DNA from: an uncultured Clostridia bacterium
GTDB lineage: Bacteria; Bacillota; Clostridia; Lachnospirales; CAG-274
Length of the DNA: 34,447 nt
Assembly: GCA_910579745.1 (NCBI GenBank)
Contig: CAJTVH010000030.1
Location: 906-35,352 of the forward strand
Direction: 5' to 3'
The translations under genes and the position numbers were made by a program. Positions 23,541-30,090 of the stretch are shown here, piece by piece (the stretch's first letter is position 1; every line of letters starts with the position of its first letter). A model generated the notes under the pieces. That model was not told where the DNA came from, did no database searches, and saw only the letters and a program-made list of their open reading frames with translations.

Positions 23541-24521
23541 CTCAGCTCCGCATTTAAAACAATATTTAGAATTTGTATTATTTTTTTGCCCGCAATTACA
23601 GCAAAAAATTCTTTCTATCACATCATCTTCCTTTGCTTCATCAGTTTTATTAGAATTTTCTATTTCACTTCGTGTATTTTGATTATCTATATTTTCTTTT
23701 TTCAATAATTTTTTATTACAACCTACACAATATATTAAATTTGCTGGATTTGGCTCTCCACAATAAGCGCAAATAATTTTATTGTCTTTCTCCAAATTCA
23801 CTGAGTTATTATATACAAAGGATTCATTACTGTTTTTTAAGTTATTCGTATTTTTTGCAAAAACACCTTGGTGATTATTAAAATTTCCTATAGAAAAAGG
23901 TATATCATCTTTTTTTATTTGTTTATAAATTCCTGTTCCACCAATAATTAAAATACCGATAAATACAGCTACACTGGATGATTGAAATGGTTCTATTCCC
24001 AATAAACCTAAAATAAAAACTCCTAATGTCGCACCAAGTAAAGATGTTGTTATTATCTCAAGCTGTTTTTTACAGTCGCAAAAAGTATATGCCAGATAAA
24101 AAGCAATTAAACACATAATCCCTATAGCTATTGTACCTCTGTTACCCAAAAATGCCATATAACCCTTCTTACTTAAAATATGTAGATTTTCAGAAATAAC
24201 ATACAGAACAAAAGGTACATCTGATTTATTGCTAAAATCAAATACAAACCAAGGTATAAATCCGCATAAAAATCCCCAGTTGCCTATACCCGCTTTTTCA
24301 TTGAGTACCAAAGTTACTATTACACCAATAATCCCCCAAAATAAAATAGAAATAAATGATAGATCAGGGAAACTCTTAATAAAGCCAAATATTAAAAATG
24401 TCAAAAACCCTCCAAAAATTAAAGCAAATCTAAAATATTTGTGTCCAAAATAACACATAGCAAATGATAAAATCATAATTAATATAAAAATGACTCCATA
24501 CCCGCCTAAACTGCTAGACAT
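23496..24521 (-). CDS. Multi-pass membrane protein with two C-terminal zinc ribbons
   Basis: 341 aa from the ATG at 24521 (GGAGAT upstream). About six hydrophobic helices occupy residues 5-205. A soluble linker is followed by two four-cysteine ribbons: CAYCGEPNPANLIYCVGCNK and CCNCGQKNNTNSKYCFKCG, with CxxC pairs 12-15 residues apart. The final SKNQTN is encoded by IS110-derived DNA, replacing the original end still visible at 21061-21085. It heads the minus-strand cluster leading to the GTPases, and lies about 100 bp from the inverted palindrome bounding the recombinase cassette. Function unknown; the zinc ribbons suggest recruitment of partners. Confidence 0.65.
   Translation of the reverse strand: MSSSLGGYGVIFILIMILSFAMCYFGHKYFRFALIFGGFLTFLIFGFIKSFPDLSFISILFWGIIGVIVTLVLNEKAGIGNWGFLCGFIPWFVFDFSNKSDVPFVLYVISENLHILSKKGYMAFLGNRGTIAIGIMCLIAFYLAYTFCDCKKQLEIITTSLLGATLGVFILGLLGIEPFQSSSVAVFIGILIIGGTGIYKQIKKDDIPFSIGNFNNHQGVFAKNTNNLKNSNESFVYNNSVNLEKDNKIICAYCGEPNPANLIYCVGCNKKLLKKENIDNQNTRSEIENSNKTDEAKEDDVIERIFCCNCGQKNNTNSKYCFKCGAELAIIKEDKSKNQTN
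23516..23556 (-). repeat. 41-bp duplicated junction, copy 2
   Basis: Partner of 21045-21085 with two mismatches. Here it codes for AELAIIKEDK at the end of the intact zinc-ribbon gene. The 2.4 kb between the copies contains the Sel1 and PH-like genes and the insertion-sequence scars. Confidence 0.75.
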
Positions 24522-24620
24522 AAAAATATCTCCTTTCATAATTATTTTTTATATATTCAATAACATATATCGAAATATTTTGTATATAATAAAATTTATA
24601 ATTCCATCACCTTCTCCATA

Positions 24621-24649
24621 TTTTCGTAGAATATCGTATTCTACGAAAA
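24621..24649. repeat. 29-bp palindrome, left copy (recombination core candidate)
   Basis: Arms TTTTCGTAGAA and TTCTACGAAAA flank a 7-bp asymmetric centre TATCGTA. The right copy at 26015-26042 has centre TACGATA, the reverse complement, so the two sites are in inverted orientation. Size and form match a core site for a tyrosine recombinase. Confidence 0.7.
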
Positions 24650-24651
24650 AA

Positions 24652-24692
24652 ACACAATTTTCCCATAAAATACAGGAAAACTGTGTTTTTTT
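24652..24692 (-). terminator. Terminator of the cassette recombinase
   Basis: On the minus strand AACACAGTTTTCC pairs with GGAAAATTGTGTT (one G-U pair) and is followed by a T-run, immediately after the recombinase stop. The A/T-rich flanks let it act on both strands. Confidence 0.75.
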
Positions 24693-24698
24693 GACGGC

Positions 24699-25844
24699 TT
24701 ATTTGACAGAGAATAGCTCTGAAAACATATTCATATTTTTTTGTTTTAATTCCATTGATGGGTGAACATACCTGTCCATCGTTATATTTATACTTGTGTG
24801 TCCAAGTATTTCACTCAAACTTTTAACATCAAATCCCAGCTCAATACAGCGAGTGGAAAAAGTGTGGCGAAGTGAGTGAAAATTCGCCTTTTTAATTCCA
24901 CTGTTTTTTATAACAGTTTTAAAGTGATTCTGCATTGTACGCGGTTCTACATAAACATCTTTGTAACCGGTTAAAAAATATGTATTGCTTTTACATTTGG
25001 CTGAAACAATAAACCCAAATATAGCGTCAGGTATAGGTATCTTCCTTACGGAACAATTACTTTTAGGTGTGGAAATTAATATTTTTGTTTTCTGTTCTTT
25101 TTCCTCATAAATTTGTATTCTCTGCATTGTTTGATGAACAAATATATATTGTTCATCAAATGAAATATCCGCCCATTTCAGAGCGCATATCTCACCTATG
25201 CGCATTCCTGTATACAAACAAACTAATATTCCTAAATTTATCAGGGATAAATTACTTAATAAATAATCGCTTAGATTTCTCTGTTCCGTCATACTTAAAA
25301 TACGCATTTGCTTTTGTGATTGCTTTACTGTGACTTCACTTATATGAGTTATATCATAGTCTCCAATAATTGACGCGTATTTAAATATACTTTTTATTAC
25401 GAACATAATACTTATAACTGTTTTAGGAGCAAGCCCTGTACCTTTTCTTCCTCCAGAAAGCAATAATTCATTACTGAATTTTATAATATCATCTCTTGAA
25501 ATAGAATCAATAGTTTTTTCCTCAAAATGTGGCAAAATATAAGTCATAAGTATATTTCTGTATTTTATTATACTTGACTCTTTCAAGCTTGGTTTTAACG
25601 ACTCAAGCCATTCAATCGAAACAGATTTTAAAATTTTTTTATCGGAAATTGATTTTATTTGAAAATTTTCTTTACTTTGTATTTTCAATGTTTTTTCAAT
25701 ATCCATAAGTTTATTTTTAACATCTTTATATGTTTTAGAATATATATACCCATATTGGGTTTTTCCGTCAATATGCCCTTTAATATAACGTCCTTCCCAT
25801 CTTCCATCTTTTCTTTTATAAATATTTTCACCCCTTCTTGGCAC
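24699..25844 (-). CDS. Tyrosine recombinase inside the inverted-palindrome cassette
   Basis: 381 aa, starting with GTG at 25844 after AAAGGAG. The N terminus (RRGENIYKRKDGRWEGRYIK) is an AP2-like arm-binding domain, 75-165 the core-binding domain, and the catalytic residues Arg215, His323-x-x-Arg326, His349 and Tyr359 are all present. It is a Tn916-type integrase relative, intact. It does not lie at an end of element 2, and the integrase at 30089 with its own excisionase is the better candidate for moving the whole element. Its position between inverted core-like palindromes suggests it inverts its own segment. A direct 13-bp repeat TTTTTTTGACGGC also flanks the gene (24686-24698, 25868-25880). 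Confidence 0.85.
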   Translation of the reverse strand: MPRRGENIYKRKDGRWEGRYIKGHIDGKTQYGYIYSKTYKDVKNKLMDIEKTLKIQSKENFQIKSISDKKILKSVSIEWLESLKPSLKESSIIKYRNILMTYILPHFEEKTIDSISRDDIIKFSNELLLSGGRKGTGLAPKTVISIMFVIKSIFKYASIIGDYDITHISEVTVKQSQKQMRILSMTEQRNLSDYLLSNLSLINLGILVCLYTGMRIGEICALKWADISFDEQYIFVHQTMQRIQIYEEKEQKTKILISTPKSNCSVRKIPIPDAIFGFIVSAKCKSNTYFLTGYKDVYVEPRTMQNHFKTVIKNSGIKKANFHSLRHTFSTRCIELGFDVKSLSEILGHTSINITMDRYVHPSMELKQKNMNMFSELFSVK

Positions 25845-25948
25845 TTCTTCAAGCTCCTTTCTGACTATTTTTTTGACGGCGAATAAAATTTATTCACCAA
25901 AAAATATTAGAAAATTTATAAATTTTTATAACATTTTTTAAAAATATA

Positions 25949-25977
25949 TTGACAAATTGTTTGATAATTCTTATAAT
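25949..25977 (+). promoter_or_regulatory. Perfect-consensus promoter pointing out of the cassette
   Basis: TTGACA (25949-25954), 17-bp spacer, TATAAT (25972-25977), plus strand. A transcript would start near 25985 and run through the right palindrome into a gap that has no plus-strand gene, then antisense to the amidotransferase gene. If the cassette inverted, this promoter would drive the cluster starting at 24521. Confidence 0.7.
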
Positions 25978-26014
25978 TTATAATATAATAGGTTGGATTT
26001 TATTGATTAATTCG

Positions 26015-26042
26015 TTTTCGTAGAATACGATATTCTACGAAA
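26015..26042. repeat. Palindrome, right copy (inverted orientation)
   Basis: Identical to the reverse complement of 24621-24649 except for the outermost base. The central TACGATA defines its orientation as opposite to the left copy. Confidence 0.7.
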
Positions 26043-26119
26043 GTCCATTTTTGTAATTTTTATCTTTAGAAATATGTTGTGTAGAAAGTTTTTTTTAAAT
26101 TATTTAATTGTAGAAATGT

Positions 26120-26158
26120 AGAAAGTATCACCAAAATTAATTTCTGATGATACTTTCT
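26120..26158 (-). terminator. Hairpin downstream of the amidotransferase gene
   Basis: AGAAAGTATCA (26120-26130) pairs with TGATACTTTCT (26148-26158) over a 17-nt loop, 22 bp after the amidotransferase stop. The following minus-strand sequence is only moderately U-rich. Confidence 0.5.
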
Positions 26159-26180
26159 AACCAACAAATTAAGCTTTTCG

Positions 26181-27158
26181 CTAACTCAAAAATTTATCTT
26201 TTTCCAAAATATTCAAATAATATTCCATCATATCAGGCTCATAAAGCAATTCCTCAATATCTAAAAAATCATATCCCATATCAAGCAAAGAATTTATATC
26301 TTCCTCAGAAAATCCCACATTTTTCGCGTAATCAACAATATCCTTATAATACTCATTCTCAAAGTCGCATTCCTCGTCTATATCACAAAAAGAGTATCCT
26401 CTACAGCCAAACCCATACCCTCTCAAATATTGATATTCTCTCAAAAGAATATTAGTTATGTCAAACGACCCTTTTTCAATTTCTCCCCTCTCATCAATTT
26501 TAAGCATATCCTCACAGCTCAGTTTAATTTCATCATAAGGCATTTTAATTCCCAGCTTTATCAGCGCTTTACTCAAAATCTCATTTGTGGAAGCGTAGAT
26601 ATAAAATCCCCCGAAATCATAAACAGCCATAGGATTATCGCCTTTTACTATATAAAGCTTATTATTTTTACCAAGTATAGTAAAACAAAAAGAACCCATA
26701 ATCTTTTCAGTCATAGTTTTCAGACTATCAAAATTAAGAGTTCTTTCTTTTTCAAGTAATTGAACAGCTATAAATGAATCAGTTTCAACTTTTGTTTCCG
26801 GCAAATTCTCACTTTTTCTCAAATCCCTGTCATTATAAATCACCCCGTTATGAGCCAAAGCGAAATTCAACTTTTCTGACAAAAACGGATGATTATTATA
26901 ATTAAACTTTTCATTTCCCTGTGTTGTCATTCTTGTATGCCCCATAATTATTTTAGGGTTACTTATGAATTTAAACTTAATTTTATGAGCTGGTAAAGGC
27001 TTTTTACAAATTTTTATACCGCCTTTTTCAACATAAGCGACGCCTGTAGCGTCTGTTCCCCTTTCCTCGCACTCAACAGACAAAACTCTTATAAGCTTCT
27101 CTTTTTGTCTTGCCGTAAAGCAATTTTTATAATCAACCAAACCAAACAAACAACACAT
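26181..27158 (-). CDS. Class II glutamine amidotransferase-like protein
   Basis: 325 aa from the ATG at 27158, so the product begins Met-Cys2, the N-terminal nucleophile of class II (Ntn) amidotransferases. CCLFGLVDYKN, GTDATGVAY, MGHTRMTTQG and NFALAHNGVIYND are the conserved blocks around the active site and glutamine pocket. The C-terminal 120 residues are acidic and family-specific. The family hydrolyses glutamine to deliver ammonia. Paired directly downstream of an ATP-dependent amidoligase (2-nt gap), it matches the mobile amidoligase-GATase operons proposed by Iyer and Aravind to make or attach small peptides. The true substrate is unknown. Confidence 0.8.
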   Translation of the reverse strand: MCCLFGLVDYKNCFTARQKEKLIRVLSVECEERGTDATGVAYVEKGGIKICKKPLPAHKIKFKFISNPKIIMGHTRMTTQGNEKFNYNNHPFLSEKLNFALAHNGVIYNDRDLRKSENLPETKVETDSFIAVQLLEKERTLNFDSLKTMTEKIMGSFCFTILGKNNKLYIVKGDNPMAVYDFGGFYIYASTNEILSKALIKLGIKMPYDEIKLSCEDMLKIDERGEIEKGSFDITNILLREYQYLRGYGFGCRGYSFCDIDEECDFENEYYKDIVDYAKNVGFSEEDINSLLDMGYDFLDIEELLYEPDMMEYYLNILEKDKFLS

Positions 27159-27159
27159 A

Positions 27160-28324
27160 TTATTCTTCCCCCATTTCCTCATTATTGTCATTAACAGGCT
27201 CGTTCACATAAAGTCTGCGTTCTTTCAAATACCTTATAAGCTCCTTATATTTCCCAACATCAAGACCCAAAACAAATTTACTCCAGCCAAGATTTGTCAT
27301 TTCCGAGTCAGACATAAAAACAGCCGCGTTACATATAGCGTCAACTAACTGTAACGTGGCTAATATGGTGTTACACTTCAAAGTACCTCTGAAAATTCTG
27401 AACTCAATAGTTGAGTAGTTTGTAATATTGACACAAGTATATCTTTCTTTGCAATTATTTTTAGAGTCATACAAAACGTCGGCTGGGGTTTCTTTCCAGC
27501 CGTATCTTTTCGCCCACCTGTTTAACTGCACAGCGGTTCTTCTTGAAAATCTAAGCAGCTCGCACCAGTTATTCTCAAAGAAATACAGTATTCTCGCTAT
27601 ACATTCTTCCTGTTTTTCTGCCGTGTCGCCAAAAGCTGAGCGGTTTATATGGGATATGTAACCCTGATGTTTTGGTCTTATGGCTCATATACCCAAGCTT
27701 TAAAGCCATATCGCAAATATCTTCCCACGGCATACTGTTTAAATGATAATCCAAAGTCATAGGGTGGGTCACTATCTCCAAACCATCGCTAAGACTGCTG
27801 TCAGTTTTGATATAAATATTCTCACAATCTTTATTAGCGGTATCAAGAATTTCACAGGCGTTATCATCATCTTTACCGCCGTTGTCTATCTCCAGCTCAA
27901 CACCGAAATATCTTTTTCCGTTTCCTCTGAATATAGGGTCAGGCTTATAAGAATAATCATGAACATAACGTACGCTTGATTCTCTCTCATAACAGCTCTC
28001 ACAATAAGGCTCGTCCCCGTCATAATCATCATTCAGATATCTTGATGAATCATAATGTATAACCCTTCCGCATTCAACACACCTTGTGTAATAATTTTCA
28101 TAACAGTAATGACAAACATCAGTATTATCATCTCCGTAATTTTCCTCATTTTCATATCTATCACCGCAATGCTCACAGACAAAAGATATTTCATCAAGGC
28201 AATCCTGGCAATAACATTCTTCGTTAAATATACACAAGTCTTCTTCCGGAATCCTGTTTCCGCAGCATACACAAGTAATAATTTCTTCCTCATCAGCTTC
28301 TTTTTTAACAATAATCTCTGACAT
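27160..28324 (-). pseudogene. Zinc-ribbon amidoligase (Amidoligase_2), one frameshift
   Basis: From the ATG at 28324 (GGAGG upstream): MSEIIVKKEADEEE, then an N-terminal region with many CxxC knuckles (CVCCG, CQDC, CEHCG, CHYC, CVECG, CESC). The amidoligase core RYFGVELEID, KTDSSLSDGLEIVTHPM and SGLH follows. At CCC (complement of 27651-27653) one extra base breaks the frame. The next frame resumes as HINRSAFGDTAEKQEE and continues to RIFRGTLKCNTILATLQLVD and the TAA at 27160. With CC the conserved SGLHIHINRSAF would be exact. The enzyme belongs to the glutamine-synthetase/ATP-grasp-like ligases thought to form amide bonds on peptides. Either recently inactivated or a sequencing error. Confidence 0.75.
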
Positions 28325-28349
28325 AATAATTTCCTCCGTATTTAAAAAT

Positions 28350-28652
28350 TTAATATTCTTCCGCAAGCAGCATTGTACAGTAAATCTCATCATCAATAAC
28401 AAAAACTTTATTGTCAACAGCGTTACCCTCTCCAATAGGAACAAACACTGTATTTTTATATTCAGGCTGTTCCTGAGAATGAATAATTCTCTGGAATATC
28501 TCACCGTCAACATTAATCTCTTTAAGCTCAAACACTTGTAAATAATCCTGTTTTTCAACTTTCATAGAACTAATCGTATCCCACATCAAAAGCTGTAAAC
28601 AGAGAGGGATTTCAGCGCTAACCCCTCTCGTGATATATTTTTTCTCAAACAT
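28350..28652 (-). CDS. DUF960 family protein
   Basis: 100 aa from the ATG at 28652, with GGAGG upstream. MFEKKYITRGVSAEIPLCLQ, KQDYLQVFEL, IIHSQEQPEY and the C-terminal VFVIDDEIYCTMLLAEEY are the conserved blocks of DUF960, a small protein common on Firmicutes phages and conjugative elements. No function is established. It leads the operon with the amidoligase and amidotransferase, 26 bp before the amidoligase start. Confidence 0.8.
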   Translation of the reverse strand: MFEKKYITRGVSAEIPLCLQLLMWDTISSMKVEKQDYLQVFELKEINVDGEIFQRIIHSQEQPEYKNTVFVPIGEGNAVDNKVFVIDDEIYCTMLLAEEY

Positions 28653-28725
28653 CTTCTCACCTCCAAAACTCAACATATCAAATTTTGACTATAACAGTTT
28701 TTCTCAGTATATTTTTTGTATATAC

Positions 28726-28761
28726 AAAGAAAAGGTTTACCCCTGTTTTCAAGGATAAACC
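28726..28761 (-). terminator. Terminator between mob genes and DUF960 operon
   Basis: GGTTTA (28734-28739) pairs with TAAACC (28756-28761), with the U-rich tail on the minus strand (complement of 28726-28733). It separates the relaxase transcript from the DUF960 operon. Confidence 0.55.
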
Positions 28762-28922
28762 CCTATTATAGCCAAAATTATTCATACAAAAATGTTGCCG
28801 TTACCCAAAATCACCTCCAAATAAAAAGTAAATATACCCTTTTGCATACCTCTGACTATATCAGAGCTATACACTATAATAATATATAATTGAAATTATT
28901 TACTATAACAATAATACTGATT

Positions 28923-29417
28923 CTACTTAACCACAGCTATTCTTTTTTGCGCATTCTCACGATTTATCATAATATTCTTCAAAAATTCATTTATCTTCTC
29001 TATTTCAAAAAAGTCTTTATAATTATTTCCCGTAAATATATTCGTGGTATTCAGAACTATATGTACGTGAACATCATCTGTATCTGTATGCACAGCAAAA
29101 ACCACCTGATAATTCCCCTCAAAATATTTTATAAATTTCCAAGCTATTTCCCTCGCTTCCATAGGCGTAATATTTTCACACGGAGCAAAAGTAATAATAA
29201 AATGTCTTAATAACTTAAACCGTTCTTTTTTATATATAATTTTCACAGTCTCAAATTGTTCTATAATATCATCGGCATAATCTCCCTCAATAAAGGAAAC
29301 CCCATAACCTCCAACATATTTTAAGGGAATATAACTATAATGAAATATATAATTTATCACATTATAAATTGCTCTCCCATCAGAATAATCCTTATTAACT
29401 ATCTTAACGTACGCCAT
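28923..29417 (-). CDS. Short MobA/VirD2-type relaxase
   Basis: 164 aa. The three-histidine metal motif is present (His110, His117 and His119 in VHTDTDDVHVHIVLN). An upstream Tyr-rich region (NVINYIFHYSYIPLKYVGGY) could hold the nicking tyrosine. Only the catalytic domain is present; most relaxases of this type run 300-500 residues, so this is either a minimal relaxase or C-terminally truncated. It overlaps the upstream mobC-like gene by 19 nt. It would nick at an oriT, best candidate 29844-29881, and transfer using a helper conjugative system. Confidence 0.75.
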   Translation of the reverse strand: MAYVKIVNKDYSDGRAIYNVINYIFHYSYIPLKYVGGYGVSFIEGDYADDIIEQFETVKIIYKKERFKLLRHFIITFAPCENITPMEAREIAWKFIKYFEGNYQVVFAVHTDTDDVHVHIVLNTTNIFTGNNYKDFFEIEKINEFLKNIMINRENAQKRIAVVK

Positions 29418-29680
29418 ATTTCAGCTGCCCCCTCTTTAATTTCGTTAATGTCTTTTGTATCATAAAATCCTTTGTTTTCTCTCTCTTTCCCAATAATTAT
29501 ATTATTAAGATTAATTAGAGCCTGCACTATATTCCTTAATTTATCAACATAACAGGCGTCTTGATTAATAACAGCGTTGACAATCAGCTCTGTTCTGCTG
29601 AGATTAAGTTCCCGTGCTTTTGTATCTATAAGATTTTTCACTTTTTTATCAACTCTAAGAGTTATAACTTCTTTCGTCAT
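29399..29680 (-). CDS. MobC-like ribbon-helix-helix mobilization protein
   Basis: 93 aa from the ATG at 29680 (GGAGGG upstream). EVITLRVDKKVKNLIDTKAR then ELNLSRTELIVNAV is a ribbon-helix-helix DNA-binding domain; the C-terminal half (LRNIVQALINLNNIIIGKER) has the N-x-N-Q/I helix pattern of MobC accessory proteins. These bind oriT and help the relaxase. It overlaps the relaxase gene and lies beside the oriT-like repeats. Confidence 0.75.
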   Translation of the reverse strand: MTKEVITLRVDKKVKNLIDTKARELNLSRTELIVNAVINQDACYVDKLRNIVQALINLNNIIIGKERENKGFYDTKDINEIKEGAAEIWRTLR

Positions 29681-29843
29681 ATATTTTCCCTCCAAACTAA
29701 AATATTACAAATAGAACATATATATAATACTAAAATATTACAATAAACTAATATATATATATGATATATTTATAATACAAGATAATATATATTACTATTA
29801 ATGATAATATTAAATATAGATTGTATATATAGGATAATACCGC

Positions 29844-29881
29844 AAGTAAATACAAGCGTATTACACTTAGCGTATTTACTT
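29844..29881. repeat. Candidate oriT: 10-bp inverted repeat with direct repeats
   Basis: AAGTAAATAC (29844-29853) and GTATTTACTT (29872-29881) flank an 18-bp centre containing AAGCGTATTACACTTAGCG, in which AGCGTATT occurs twice across the right border. The position, 160 bp upstream of mobC, and the form (inverted repeat beside a conserved nick-like segment) are those of an oriT. The 29696-30058 gap has no gene. Confidence 0.5.
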
Positions 29882-29922
29882 TACTTATAAGTTTATTCTG
29901 TAATAAAATATAAATAATTTAT

Positions 29923-30058
29923 AGTAATTACACTTAAATTATAACAAAAAAACTTTTTACGAGCGCGTAAGCGCTGCTGGGCGATAAGCGAATTGCGAAG
30001 CAATTTGCAGCTCGTGCAAGTAAAATGATTTTTTTGTAACCTTTAAAATGTAATTACT
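29923..30058. other. Large imperfect palindrome with GC-rich branched centre
   Basis: AGTAATTACA (29923-29932) pairs with TGTAATTACT (30049-30058), and the similarity continues inward through TTTAAA, ACAAAAAAA and TTTTAC. The centre has ACGAGC/GCTCGT (29959-29964/30010-30015), AGCGC-GTAA-GCGCT (29962-29975) and a 9-bp hairpin GCGAATTGC/GCAATTTGC (29988-30008). It is the most GC-rich spot in a very AT-rich gap and could form a cruciform or branched RNA. Confidence 0.6.
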
Positions 30059-30090
30059 AAAAAGCCTGTCTAAAGATTTTAGACAGGCTT
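30059..30090 (-). terminator. Terminator of the element 2 integrase
   Basis: AAGCCTGTCTAAA (30062-30074) and TTTAGACAGGCTT (30078-30090) form a 13-bp perfect stem with 3-nt loop, followed by U5 on the minus strand. Confidence 0.85.

Larger units (their letters stand above)
24621..26042. mobile_element. Recombinase cassette between inverted palindromes (candidate invertible switch)
   Basis: A 1.4-kb unit with a tyrosine recombinase gene and its terminator, an outward-facing consensus promoter at 25949-25977, and 29-bp core-like sites in inverted orientation at each end. Recombination between such sites inverts rather than excises the segment. In the present orientation the promoter points right, away from the zinc-ribbon/GTPase cluster; after inversion it would sit near 24690 and point at the gene starting at 24521. 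Confidence 0.5.

Noticed and set aside
24621..24649. Palindrome as the recombinase gene's terminator
   Set aside because: The gene already has a standard terminator at 24652-24692, and the same palindrome recurs in inverted form beyond the gene's 5' side with no T-run.
24699..25844. This recombinase as the integrase of element 2
   Set aside because: It is about 8.5 kb from the nearer att site and lacks a neighbouring excisionase, whereas 30089-31261 is paired with xis and closer to the right att. It cannot be fully excluded.
26147..26455. Plus-strand ORF downstream of the cassette promoter
   Set aside because: It was tempting as a target of the outward promoter, but it is antisense to the amidotransferase, has no ribosome site and a shadow-like composition.
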